A DNA stretch of 64,000 nucleotides from CAZOZZ01 sp965247425 (GTDB taxonomy: Bacteria; Acidobacteriota; Terriglobia; 20CM-2-55-15). Positions 41,660 to 50,822 of this stretch are shown piece after piece. The stretch's first letter is position 1. Each line of letters starts with the position of its first letter. The notes under the pieces were generated by a model. It was not told where the DNA came from. It ran no database searches and saw only the letters and a program-made list of their open reading frames with translations. The translations under genes were made by a program, and so were the position numbers. The stretch covers positions 4,092,001 to 4,156,000 of the forward strand of contig OZ252023.1 in assembly GCA_965247425.1 (NCBI GenBank), in the 5' to 3' direction.

Positions 41660-44077
41660 TTACTCGTCTCGAAGTGCCACTACAGGGTCGACCTGTGTCG
41701 CACGCAGCGCCGGTACGATCGACGCGATGACCCCGACCGTGAGGACGACGAACAGCGAGGCGAAGTAGGTTCCCGGATCGGTCACCTGCATTTCAAACAG
41801 GAGGCTCTGAATGAACCGCACCAGGGCAAAGGCGCCGACAAGCCCGATGGCCGCCCCGACGGTCACCACCCTGAGGGCCTCGCCGATGATCATTCGCAGA
41901 GTTTGCTTGCGACCCGCCCCCAGGGCCATCCGGACGCCGATCTCCATCGTGCGTCGCGCCACCGCATAAGAAACGACTGCGTAGATCCCGACAGCAGCGA
42001 GCAGGACCGCGCAGAACGCCAGACCGATCAGCAAGGCCATGTTGAAGCGTGGCTGAGCAATCGACGTCGACAACATCCGTTCGATACTCGAGGACTCGGT
42101 TATGGGTTGTTGCGGGTCGATCTCCAGAATTTCCGCCCGCACCGCGGCAACCATCCGGGTCGGATCGCTGAACGTGTGCGTCACGATGTGCATTTCCGCC
42201 TGCGGGAACACGGCGAAGGGGACAAACAACTCGGGCCCGGCCTCAGCCTGAAGCCCGTCATGAAGAACGTCTCCGACTATGCCGACGATCTCCAGATCTC
42301 CCATCATCGGGACCGCCAGGATCTGCCCTATCGGCTCCACTTCGCGAAAGTACAGCCGGGCCATTGTTTCGTTGATTACCGTTCCACGCCGGCCATCTTC
42401 CAGGCCGTCGAACTCGTCGAGGATCCGTCCCTCTATAAGAGGAATCCCCATAGATTTGAAATAACCGGGCATGACAATCCGAGTCCCGGCCCGGGGTCTT
42501 TCACCCGGAGATGCGATCTCCTGGCCCGGCGGCGTGAACGGCAGGTTGAAGTCGGTTCCGACAGCGCTCATCGGCAAAGCCGAAACGGCTCCTGCACTCC
42601 GGACATCCGGCAACGCGCTCACACGTTCGACCAGGTCGGTAAAGAACTGCTTCTGCGGCTCCCGGCCGGGATAACGCGACCGGGGGAGCGAGACGACGGT
42701 CGATACGACATTGCTCTTCCGGAATCCGGGATCGATATCGACCAGATGGAGCAGGCTTCCGACCATCAGGCCCGCACCGACGAGAAGGATCACCGCCAGT
42801 GCGACTTCGGCCGCCACCATGACATCGCTCAGTTTCCGGACTCCCCGTCCAACGGAAGCACCACGGACAGAGCCCTGCAGGACTTCTGCCAGATTCGGTC
42901 GCATCGTTCGCAGGGCCGGAACGAAGCCGAAGATCATTCCGGCCACGACCGAAATCAAACCGGTGAACACCAGGACGGTGAGATCCATCTCGATTTCGTT
43001 TGTCCGTGGCACGCTGGCCGGAATCAGTTGACGCAAACCTGCCACGCCCCAGTAGGCAACAGCGAGGCCCGTCACCGCACCGCCCGCTGCCAGGAGGATG
43101 CCCTCGGCCATGGACAGGCGGAGGAGCGTAAACGAACCTGCGCCGAATGCCGACCGGATGGCATATTCCCGAGTGGATTCCGCGGAACGGGCAAGAACCA
43201 GGTTGGCGACATTCACACAACCGATCAGCAGCACCAGCGTCACCGCCCCGAACAGCATCCAGAGAGTTGTACGGATGTCTCCCACCAACTGCTCGTGCGT
43301 CGGCACCAGACTGGCGCCCCAGCCGGTATGAGAGTCGGGATTTTCCCGGGCGATATCGCCGCTGATCGTATTGAGTTCCTGTCTTGCCTGCTCCACGCTG
43401 GAGCCTTCGTCAAGCAGGCCGACCACGTTAAACATCCTGTGGACCCGGGGGCGCTGGCCATCTGTCAACATCTGCAGCGGCAGCCATGCTTCGGCGTCGA
43501 CATCGGATGGAGGGAACTCGAATTCCGCCGGCATGACACCCACCACGGTGTAGGGCCGACCGTCCAGCCGTATGGACGTGTCGATGATGTTCGGATCCCT
43601 TCCGAACCGGTTGGCCCAGGAGGCATAGCTGATCATGACGACCGGAGAGCTGCCGACGGTTGCTTCCTCGTCTACAAATGCACGTCCGATTATCGGGCCC
43701 ACGCCCAGCGTACGGAATAGCCAGGGAGAGACTTCAAGGCTCACGATCCGTTCGGGCTCGTTGTCGGTGTTGTTCAACGTGTGCCCAAGGTAGCGAAACG
43801 CGGCCATCTCGGAGAACGAGCGCGAACGTTCCCTCCAGTCCAGGTATGTCGGAGCCGAGACGGCGACCTGCTCCAGACCCTGCGGCCGGTTGTTCTCAAA
43901 TATCGAGACAAGTCTGTCCGGTTCCGAATACGCCAGGGGCTGGATCAACACCGTATTGAGCAGGGTGAAGATCGCGGTGTTGCAACCGACGACAACGGCA
44001 AGAGTTGCCACGATCACGATCGTGTAGCCGGGCCGTCTCACAAGCGACCGAAACGCCGCTCTGAAATCACCTAACAT
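41660..44077 (-). CDS. ABC-type permease of the ADOP (duplicated MacB/FtsX) family
   Basis: 805 residues. Two repeats of an FtsX-like four-helix unit, each with a MacB periplasmic core: the first begins with LVRRPGYTIVIVATLAVVVG, NTAIFTLLNTVLIQPL and then CVNVANLVLARSAESTREYA; the second has LAFCAVLLAAVGIYAVVSYA and ALGAGRKQTLRMIIGE. The 'acidobacterial duplicated orphan permease' family usually lacks a nearby ATPase, as here. It may export small peptides or lipoproteins. The ATG at 44077 is the only credible start. The gene ends 18 bases before the cytochrome gene start. Confidence 0.88.
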   Translation of the reverse strand: MLGDFRAAFRSLVRRPGYTIVIVATLAVVVGCNTAIFTLLNTVLIQPLAYSEPDRLVSIFENNRPQGLEQVAVSAPTYLDWRERSRSFSEMAAFRYLGHTLNNTDNEPERIVSLEVSPWLFRTLGVGPIIGRAFVDEEATVGSSPVVMISYASWANRFGRDPNIIDTSIRLDGRPYTVVGVMPAEFEFPPSDVDAEAWLPLQMLTDGQRPRVHRMFNVVGLLDEGSSVEQARQELNTISGDIARENPDSHTGWGASLVPTHEQLVGDIRTTLWMLFGAVTLVLLIGCVNVANLVLARSAESTREYAIRSAFGAGSFTLLRLSMAEGILLAAGGAVTGLAVAYWGVAGLRQLIPASVPRTNEIEMDLTVLVFTGLISVVAGMIFGFVPALRTMRPNLAEVLQGSVRGASVGRGVRKLSDVMVAAEVALAVILLVGAGLMVGSLLHLVDIDPGFRKSNVVSTVVSLPRSRYPGREPQKQFFTDLVERVSALPDVRSAGAVSALPMSAVGTDFNLPFTPPGQEIASPGERPRAGTRIVMPGYFKSMGIPLIEGRILDEFDGLEDGRRGTVINETMARLYFREVEPIGQILAVPMMGDLEIVGIVGDVLHDGLQAEAGPELFVPFAVFPQAEMHIVTHTFSDPTRMVAAVRAEILEIDPQQPITESSSIERMLSTSIAQPRFNMALLIGLAFCAVLLAAVGIYAVVSYAVARRTMEIGVRMALGAGRKQTLRMIIGEALRVVTVGAAIGLVGAFALVRFIQSLLFEMQVTDPGTYFASLFVVLTVGVIASIVPALRATQVDPVVALRDE

Positions 44078-44334
44078 CCGTCATTCTCCTTTTCCGAACA
44101 AGGGCCATTTGATAGGGCACTTTGGGCTTGCAAAGTATACGACACGCCCGTCACCGCCGCAACGGACCCTCTATCCAGGCAATTCCGGCAATGTCGAAGG
44201 GACAGATTCGCGATTCTGCGTACGACCCGGAAACCCGCAGATCGCTCCGCGCGCCGCGAATGTGCGACACCCGTTAGTTCTAGCAATTAGTTCCGAAATC
44301 AACCACAATTCGAACAACTCCGGGAGGTAGACGA

Positions 44335-45582
44335 GTGAAAGGTCTGGCCGTACTGAGAATCGCTTTCTGGGCTCTGGGGCGGAACAAGATGCGGTCGGCG
44401 CTCACGATGCTGGGCATCATCATCGGCGTTTCCGCCGTGATCGGGATGGTTGCGATTGGGGAGGGCGCCCAGGGAATGGTGCAGGACCAGATGGAAAGTA
44501 TGGGCACCAACATCATGTATGTGTGGCCGGGCGGTATCCGGGGACACGGTGGCGCCCGGATGGGGGCCCACGAGGGGGGCCGACTGACCGCTGAGGATGT
44601 CGGGGCGATCGTGGCTGAAGTGCCGGTTGTGGCTGGCGCCACACCGATCGTGCGCGCTGGGGGACAGTTGGTTTTCGGTAATAAGAACTGGTCCGCGCAG
44701 GTCCAGGGCACGAACGAGCAGTTCCCGGAAATCCGGGAGTGGCCTGTTGCCGACGGTGAGTTCTTTACGGAGGCGGATGTTCGCACAGCCGCTCGCGTGA
44801 TGGTGATCGGAGCCACTGTCAATGAGAACCTGTTTGATGGCGTCAACCCCATCGGTCAGACGGTTCGTGTCAGGAATCTCCCGTTCCGGGTTGTCGGTGT
44901 GCTTTCGGCTCGAGGCCAGTCCGGTATGGGGCAGGATCAGGACGATACCGTTATCATGCCCTACACCTCCGCGCAGAGGAAACTGCTCGGCCAGTCGGTG
45001 CCCCGAATCAACCAGATCATGTTGCGGGCCGTTACCCCGAATGCGACGCCAGTAGCCGAGAAAATGATCGCGGATCTGCTCCGACAACGGCACGAAATCG
45101 GTCCCGACATGGAAGACAGCTTCAGTATTCGGAACATGTCCGACGTCGCTGAAGCAGCCCAGGAGACGGGTTTGATCATGACGCTGCTCCTCGGAAGCAT
45201 CGCAGCGGTTTCTCTGCTCGTCGGTGGGATCGGCATCATGAACATCATGCTGGTGTCGGTTACCGAGCGCACACGTGAAATCGGGATTCGAATGGCGGTT
45301 GGTTCGCGTCCGGGCTACATCCGCCTTCAGTTTCTTTCCGAAGCGGTGATCCTGAGTATGGCTGGCGGTCTGTTCGGTGTGATCGTGGGCGGAGCGATGG
45401 CTTACTTCGTTGGTGAGTTTTTCCAATGGCCCACGCTCGTGTCTCCGGCGTCAATTGTGATTTCGTTTTGGATTTGCCGCCATCGTCGGCGTTTTCTTTG
45501 GTTACTACCCGGCACACAAGGCCGCGGCGCTGGATCCCATCGACGCCCTTCGCTACGAATAGAAATCGCGTCCGGTATCTGA
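44335..45582 (+). CDS. MacB-like ABC transporter permease, with frameshifted C-terminus
   Basis: 415 codons as read. MacB/FtsX architecture: an N-terminal helix (MLGIIIGVSAVIGMVAIGEG), a periplasmic core (residues 50-270) and three C-terminal helices (LLLGSIAAVSLLVGGIGIMN, TREIGIRMAVGSRPG). The frame then goes astray after VSPASIVISF. Removing one T of TTTT (45466-45469) restores GFAAIVGVFFGYYPAHKAA and ALDPIDALRYE, the usual C-terminus, ending at 45562. No ATPase gene adjoins it. Confidence 0.82.
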   Translation: MKGLAVLRIAFWALGRNKMRSALTMLGIIIGVSAVIGMVAIGEGAQGMVQDQMESMGTNIMYVWPGGIRGHGGARMGAHEGGRLTAEDVGAIVAEVPVVAGATPIVRAGGQLVFGNKNWSAQVQGTNEQFPEIREWPVADGEFFTEADVRTAARVMVIGATVNENLFDGVNPIGQTVRVRNLPFRVVGVLSARGQSGMGQDQDDTVIMPYTSAQRKLLGQSVPRINQIMLRAVTPNATPVAEKMIADLLRQRHEIGPDMEDSFSIRNMSDVAEAAQETGLIMTLLLGSIAAVSLLVGGIGIMNIMLVSVTERTREIGIRMAVGSRPGYIRLQFLSEAVILSMAGGLFGVIVGGAMAYFVGEFFQWPTLVSPASIVISFWICRHRRRFLWLLPGTQGRGAGSHRRPSLRIEIASGI

Positions 45583-45601
45583 ACCCGCATTCTATTTGTA
45601 C

Positions 45602-47134
45602 CTAATTCAGCAGGAAGGCTCTCCGTTGATCGGCGAAGTTCCGGAAAGCTTCGGCGCCTGCCTGGAAATCTTCCAGGCTTTCAAGCTTGCGCGTGTCCAC
45701 TCGGACGTCCTCTTCGATGAGGGCCTGGTAGCGTTCTACGATCGGTCCAAGCCGTTCCCAGTCGAGCCAGTTCGTGGCGATGTCGCGCACGTAACCGAGA
45801 TACTTCTCCTGCAATGCCGGAATGGTCAACAGCTTCGACCGCAGTGGCTGTCCGGCGTTGTCGAGGGCTATGAGGGGGTCGAGGTCGATGGTCGCCCGTG
45901 GGCCACCTCGTCCGCGTCCACCACGTCCACCTCGACCGCCGCGTCCACCCACGGCGCCGCGGCCTCTTCCGCCCCCGCCACGACCACCGACTCCCGGCAC
46001 ACGGAATGTTTCGTTACCGTCGTGCGGGATGATGTGGAACCGACCGTCCGGATCCTGGTAGATGTTGTAATCGCTTGCCCGGGTCCAGTACCCGTCGCCG
46101 TTCAAGAGTACGATGTCGGTCGCTAGAAACCTCAGGACTTCGTCGACGTCGAGTATGGGTTCGAGGGCGGCTTCGAGACGGTCCGGAGGCGTCTGGTTGA
46201 GCACGCGAGTCAACTCGATCAGGTCGTTCCACGAATCCTGGTCGTCCTTCGTCTTGATGTCGTACACGGCCTTGTAACGGGCGATGTCCTCGCCGAAATA
46301 CTCCAGGCCGCGGCCACCACGGGGGTTGCCCTTCACTTTCCAGCGAGCGCCACCCCTTGTACCGTAGGCATCGCGCACGAAATCGGTGTTGAACTGCTCG
46401 ACGCTGACGTACACCCCCCAACTCTCGCCGTTGATGACCACCCGCACGAAGTTTGCCCTGGGTGCCGGCAGGTAATCGCGCGATACCTCGTAAAAGAGCA
46501 CCGAACGCAGAAACGTCGGATCCGTGTGAGCGTTGAGCAGGTTCAGCGTACGATGGCCGCCGAGCCGTTGATTGTCGTCGAGAGCGTCGATCGACACGTT
46601 CAGCGAACGTTTGAAACCGGGCCACACCGTAAAGTACGACGACGCACCGCGGTAAGACACGCCGACATCTTCATAGGTCTTGCCGTCGACGATCAGCGTG
46701 GCCGGCAGCTCGACGTCCGAGTACCGGAATGCGCCCAGTTCATCCTCCCAATCCTCGCTTTCGAACTCGAAGAACAAAGTGCGCAGGACGGACATGTCAT
46801 AGAGTGGCTCGTCGCCGTAGCGGGTCACATCGGCCGGCGTCAGGCGTCTGCCGGTCTCGGGTGGAGTTGGGGCGTCTCCTCTCGGCCCCCGCCGGGTCGG
46901 TTGTGTCGCCATGAAACGGCGTGCGGGCGCGCGCTCTTCGGCGTCGAGCATACCGTCCTCGTTAGAGTCGAACCGATCGAGGATCTCCAACTCCACCAGG
47001 CCGGCGGTCGGATTGGCGGCACCCCCCCGTCCTCGCCCGCCCCTCTGCGGGGCTCCGGCGCTATACGTGTGGGCGAGAAGTATCACTGCCAGACTGGCGG
47101 CGAATGCCGCGACCCATCGAGTCGATGCTTTCAT
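45602..47134 (-). CDS. CotH-type secreted kinase-like protein with EF-hand
   Basis: 510 residues. Signal peptide, a Gly/Arg-rich stretch, an EF-hand (DRFDSNEDGMLDAEE, residues ~53-67), then the CotH domain (residues ~110-380): VSYRGASSYFTVWPGFKRSL, NLLNAHTDPTFLRSVLFYEV, NGESWGVYVSVEQFN and LLNGDGYWTRASDYNIYQDP. A Gly/Arg repeat (about 30 residues of GGRG units) interrupts the C-terminal half. CotH proteins are atypical kinases. It forms a set with DUF4956 and VTC genes upstream, a trio that recurs in bacteria. Confidence 0.8.
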   Translation of the reverse strand: MKASTRWVAAFAASLAVILLAHTYSAGAPQRGGRGRGGAANPTAGLVELEILDRFDSNEDGMLDAEERAPARRFMATQPTRRGPRGDAPTPPETGRRLTPADVTRYGDEPLYDMSVLRTLFFEFESEDWEDELGAFRYSDVELPATLIVDGKTYEDVGVSYRGASSYFTVWPGFKRSLNVSIDALDDNQRLGGHRTLNLLNAHTDPTFLRSVLFYEVSRDYLPAPRANFVRVVINGESWGVYVSVEQFNTDFVRDAYGTRGGARWKVKGNPRGGRGLEYFGEDIARYKAVYDIKTKDDQDSWNDLIELTRVLNQTPPDRLEAALEPILDVDEVLRFLATDIVLLNGDGYWTRASDYNIYQDPDGRFHIIPHDGNETFRVPGVGGRGGGGRGRGAVGGRGGRGGRGGRGRGGPRATIDLDPLIALDNAGQPLRSKLLTIPALQEKYLGYVRDIATNWLDWERLGPIVERYQALIEEDVRVDTRKLESLEDFQAGAEAFRNFADQRRAFLLN

Positions 47135-47147
47135 TGGACTAGTCTCC

Positions 47148-47849
47148 TCAATTACTCTTTTGTTTGCGGCGCTGTATCTGGGCGCTCAGGACGCCATCCA
47201 ACTGACTGAGTGCTGTGATCAGAGCTTCGGTATCTTTGTCCGATAGCAACCCCACATCATAGGCGACGTCGATTGCCGAGCCTTCTGCCTGGGTCCCCAT
47301 CGACTTGAGACGCCGTTCGGCGAGATACCGGTCGCACAGGGGCCCCAGAGTGCCGTTCACGTCATACCCCGGCCCGAGCGTGACCTTGAGCGTACCCCCC
47401 AGCGGGCTGTCGCCGGCCTCAACCGCAGCAGGAATCCCATTTGGGCTCCGCATCAAATACGCGGCAAACGACACGACGAAGATTCCGATCCCGGCTACCC
47501 AGGGATCGCCCGCACCCGCCGCCATGCCGACGACCACCGCAAAGATAACGTACGCCGTGTCCTGAGTATCCCGCACCACCGTGCGGAAACGCACGATCGA
47601 CAGGGCACCGACAAGGCTGAACGCTCGCGCCACGTTGTCGCCGATGACCTGTGTCACCATCGCGATCAGAATCGCCAGAAGCACCAGCGTCGTGGTGAAC
47701 GACCCGACGACGGCGTCCTCCGACCGGGTTCGCCGGTACACGAACACGACCACAAAGCCGAGGATCATCGCCGCCACCAACCGGATGCCGACATTGACCG
47801 GAGAAAGGGCCAATCCCCCCTGGAATGGTGCAAGCAGGAACTCAGGCAT
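47148..47849 (-). CDS. DUF4956 membrane protein
   Basis: About 233 residues from the ATG at 47849. Four membrane helices (IRLVAAMILGFVVVFVYRR, TTLVLLAILIAMVTQVIG, and GALSIVRFRTVVRDTQDTAY as the characteristic conserved segment of DUF4956), then a cytosolic C-terminal ~90 residues. Function unknown; regularly found with VTC polyphosphate polymerase and CotH. It overlaps the VTC gene by eight bases and precedes CotH by 13. Confidence 0.82.
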   Translation of the reverse strand: MPEFLLAPFQGGLALSPVNVGIRLVAAMILGFVVVFVYRRTRSEDAVVGSFTTTLVLLAILIAMVTQVIGDNVARAFSLVGALSIVRFRTVVRDTQDTAYVIFAVVVGMAAGAGDPWVAGIGIFVVSFAAYLMRSPNGIPAAVEAGDSPLGGTLKVTLGPGYDVNGTLGPLCDRYLAERRLKSMGTQAEGSAIDVAYDVGLLSDKDTEALITALSQLDGVLSAQIQRRKQKSN

Positions 47850-48594
47850 CGGCTGAACCCCGGTTATCGGATCCCGGTTCTTGGTCCGGGGAGTTTTCAA
47901 GCTGGTACAACGCATTGATCCCGAGGCGGAACTTCGACACCGACACCGGTTCCAGTTTGTGATCGTCGATGAGTTGGGCGAACAGGGCCGGCATGGTGAC
48001 CGGAAACTTGAGCTCGACCAGCACCTTGGGATCCCCGATCAGACTTCCCGACCCGTTGACGAAGCCGAGTTCCCGGGTCGGCCAGACCCGGATGTCGTGG
48101 TCGGCCGTCAGACGGATCGTTCCGTCCTCCGTCGTGGCGATACGTGCCGTCCGTCGATATGCAACCTGACAGACCGGCTCGAGGCCCCGCAGGTTCAGGC
48201 GCCGGTGAAACCAATTGCCAGGCCACCCGGAAACCTTCTGGTTTCCGTTGAGCTGTCCAATTTCGTCGACGCGTATCTGCGTCCTCCTCTTGTTCACCTT
48301 GTTCGCTTTCCTCAATTTCCGCTCCAGGAACAAGCCCTCTTCGTTGCCGTAACGACGGGCGCGGTACTTGGCGCGGCCGTAGGAGCCACGGCGATGGAAG
48401 GTGTGGAAAGTCTCCGTATCGAAGTAAAGATTCGTGATGAGGTATTCGTCACCCCGCTCGCCCGAACCGTGGGGATCGCGCTCCAGGTGCGTGCGCGCCC
48501 ATTCGACGATGGTGTCGGCGACGGGCGCGTCCAGAACGAACTTGATTTCGAAACCGCTACTGCGGATCTCCGTCAATGCCACAACGTTACTCAT
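47842..48594 (-). CDS. VTC-domain polyphosphate polymerase-like protein
   Basis: About 250 residues from the ATG at 48594. VTC tunnel fold: FEIKFVLDAPVADTIVEWAR, EYLITNLYFDTETFHTF, AKYRARRYGNEEGLFLERKL and KFPVTMPALFAQLIDDHKLE. The basic Arg/Lys residues and the acidic metal ligands on alternating strands suit polyphosphate or phosphotransfer chemistry. First gene of the VTC-DUF4956-CotH operon. Activity is inferred from the family. Confidence 0.8.
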   Translation of the reverse strand: MSNVVALTEIRSSGFEIKFVLDAPVADTIVEWARTHLERDPHGSGERGDEYLITNLYFDTETFHTFHRRGSYGRAKYRARRYGNEEGLFLERKLRKANKVNKRRTQIRVDEIGQLNGNQKVSGWPGNWFHRRLNLRGLEPVCQVAYRRTARIATTEDGTIRLTADHDIRVWPTRELGFVNGSGSLIGDPKVLVELKFPVTMPALFAQLIDDHKLEPVSVSKFRLGINALYQLENSPDQEPGSDNRGSADA

Positions 48595-48808
48595 CGCGAG
48601 ACCGCTCGAAGACAATACAGGAATGGGAAGGGGTCACCTGCCCAGAAAAACATGTCCGTGGCCCTGAGTTCAAGAGTTGTCTGGTTCATGTCTGTTAAAA
48701 ATTTCTAACTTCTGTATGGAGTACGTCTGCCGGGGATGCGAAGTTACCGCACCGCCGGGCGTTGTGGCTTGATCGGCACTACTGCCTGGGCGACGTGGGT
48801 GAATTCGT

Positions 48809-49972
48809 TCAGGTGAGCTGGCGCGACACTCGGGCGATCAACTCCGCCAAGCTCGAAAGATTCAGCGACGCTCGATGGTCATCCCCGGAAGGTCTCGTGG
48901 TTCGGGTCACCAGGAACCGCCTGGTTGCATCGATCATGTCGGCAGTCTTCGTCAGCCGTTCCAAGTCCGCGGGCGAGGGCGACGACGTCAGCTTGATTTC
49001 AACAGCCCAGCATTCCCGACCGAAATCCAAGACGAGATCCAGCTCATGCCCGTCGCTGGTTCTGAAGTAGTAAGGATGGCAATCGATCCCTTCCGCGGCA
49101 AGTTTTCCGAGAATTTGTTCGATGGCGAATCCCTCCCAACTGGCGCCTACCCAGGGCTGTGACAGGAGGGAGTGGGTGTCGGCAACATTCAAGAGCGCAT
49201 GAAGCAGGCCACAATCCCTCCAATAAACTCGCGGTCTCTTGACCAGACGTTTGCGAATGTTGGTCTGAAACGGCTGCAGACGGCGGATCAGATAAACTCC
49301 CACCAGGTAATCCATGTAGGTGTTGACCGTCTGGTAGGAGAGTCCGAGGCTTTGTCCCACCTGGGAAGCGTTCCAGATTTGGCCGTGGAGCGCCGCGAGC
49401 ATTCGGATCAGTCGTTCCGTCGTCTGGGGTTTCGCCGGAAGTCCCCAGTTCGGCAAGTCCCGTTGGCTGAGCAATGCCAGATAGTCCAGCTGCCATCGAG
49501 GGTACGCCCGCGGAATGAGGACCCCGCCCTCGGGATACCCTCCACACAGCCACACCCGTTCCCGAGATGACCTGGTCACAAGCTCGGAGGCAAGCAAAGG
49601 CGTCAATTCGACCAGCGACAAGCGGCCGGCAAGAGATTCCGACACATGACTCATCAGCGCGGGTGAAACGGAGCCAAGCAGGAGGAAGCGGCCAGTGCGC
49701 TTCCGATCAGCGTCAACTGCGCCACGGAGACGTGAGAAGATTTCCGGCCAGGACTGCGCCTCGTCCAGGAGCACCAGTGTTCGGGAGGCGGCGAGGCGCT
49801 CCCATTCCAGATCGACCCGCAATCGTTCGGGTTGCTGCTCCAGGTCGAAATATGAGCCGCCGATGGAGCGAGCGAGGGTTGTCTTACCGCACTGTCTCGG
49901 TCCGAGCAACGCGACTGCCGGGTAGTGTTTCAGACGCTTCAGCAATTCGATCCGGAGGTGTCTGTCGAGCAT
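48809..49972 (-). CDS. AAA_14/DUF4143 ATPase
   Basis: 387 residues. Walker A LLGPRQCGKTTLAR near residue 23, Walker B RTLVLLDEAQSWPE, then a C-terminal DUF4143 domain with an HTH-like part (SQVGQSLGLSYQTVNTYMDY) and the nuclease-like core FRTSDGHELDLVLDFGRECW ... VEIKLTSSP. Such orphan ATPases are widespread, of unclear function, and sometimes called toxin-antitoxin-like. Monocistronic, with opposite orientation to the SRAP gene. Confidence 0.82.
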   Translation of the reverse strand: MLDRHLRIELLKRLKHYPAVALLGPRQCGKTTLARSIGGSYFDLEQQPERLRVDLEWERLAASRTLVLLDEAQSWPEIFSRLRGAVDADRKRTGRFLLLGSVSPALMSHVSESLAGRLSLVELTPLLASELVTRSSRERVWLCGGYPEGGVLIPRAYPRWQLDYLALLSQRDLPNWGLPAKPQTTERLIRMLAALHGQIWNASQVGQSLGLSYQTVNTYMDYLVGVYLIRRLQPFQTNIRKRLVKRPRVYWRDCGLLHALLNVADTHSLLSQPWVGASWEGFAIEQILGKLAAEGIDCHPYYFRTSDGHELDLVLDFGRECWAVEIKLTSSPSPADLERLTKTADMIDATRRFLVTRTTRPSGDDHRASLNLSSLAELIARVSRQLT

Positions 49973-50053
49973 GATCTTGCATTATAGAAAACTATTTCTA
50001 TTTTGCAAGATTCTGAGGCCGCACCACGAGCTGCTTTGATATAGTCGAGGCAT

Positions 50054-50722
50054 ATGTGCGGGGCGTATACCGTAGCGAAACACATGAAGGAAATGGGCGG
50101 CTTCAAACGCCTGGTGGGGTGGTCCGAAGTCCGTTTGCCGATCTACAAGGCCCGTCCCAGCGAACATCTTCCAGTTGTCCTGGACCGAGAACCGGGCCGG
50201 GTCCTGGCGGTGAAGTGGGGGTTCAAACCGGACTGGGTGACAGCCAAGAGTCGCTTGTTGATCAATGCCCGGGCCGAGACCGTGAATCAGAAACCGGCGT
50301 TCAGAGAGGCTTTCCGAGAGCGCCGCTGCCTGATCCTTGCGGATGGTTTCTACGAGTGGCGGGCGTCGCCGTCGGGGAAGTTGCCGTTTCGCATCACGCT
50401 TCTCAACGGTCAGGCTTTTGCGTTCGCCGGCGTCTGGCAAGAGGTCGATGGCGAGCCGGCCTACACGATCATCACGACCCGTCCGAACGACGTGGTCCGC
50501 CCGATTCACGACAGAATGCCGGTGATCTTGAGTCCCGACGAGCATGAGTTGTGGCTCGACCCCGGCCTGTCCGCCGAGGAAGGGCTGAAGCTGCTGGACC
50601 CACACCCTTCGGCCGGAATGTGCGCATATCGGGTGTCCCAGGCGGTCAATCGACCCATCACCCTCGGTCCCGAGTTGATCGAGCCTCTCAAGGTCATCGA
50701 GGCTCCGACCCTGTTCGATTAG
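50054..50722 (+). CDS. SOS-response-associated peptidase (SRAP/YedK)
   Basis: 222 residues. Catalytic Cys2 directly after the start Met (MCGAYTVAKH), the conserved Asn in LLINARAETV, Glu in LADGFYEWRAS and His in RPIHDRMPVIL. SRAP proteins crosslink covalently through Cys2 to abasic sites in single-stranded DNA and protect replication forks. The N-terminal Met must be removed, which fits MC. Length is normal. Confidence 0.93.
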   Translation: MCGAYTVAKHMKEMGGFKRLVGWSEVRLPIYKARPSEHLPVVLDREPGRVLAVKWGFKPDWVTAKSRLLINARAETVNQKPAFREAFRERRCLILADGFYEWRASPSGKLPFRITLLNGQAFAFAGVWQEVDGEPAYTIITTRPNDVVRPIHDRMPVILSPDEHELWLDPGLSAEEGLKLLDPHPSAGMCAYRVSQAVNRPITLGPELIEPLKVIEAPTLFD

Positions 50723-50822
50723 AACGTCGTGGGGCTCGCCTCGGTGAGAAGTCCTTCACGGAACTGACAGGTCCCGGGCTATAATGGGTGTTTGGCCCAT
50801 CCGTCTCGGAGTTAACTTACAT

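Noticed and set aside
40595..43720. A 1041-codon open frame on the plus strand
   Set aside because: It lies antisense to the cytochrome c and ADOP permease genes, both with clear family motifs; its translation is charged, low-similarity sequence typical of the complement of GC-rich codons.
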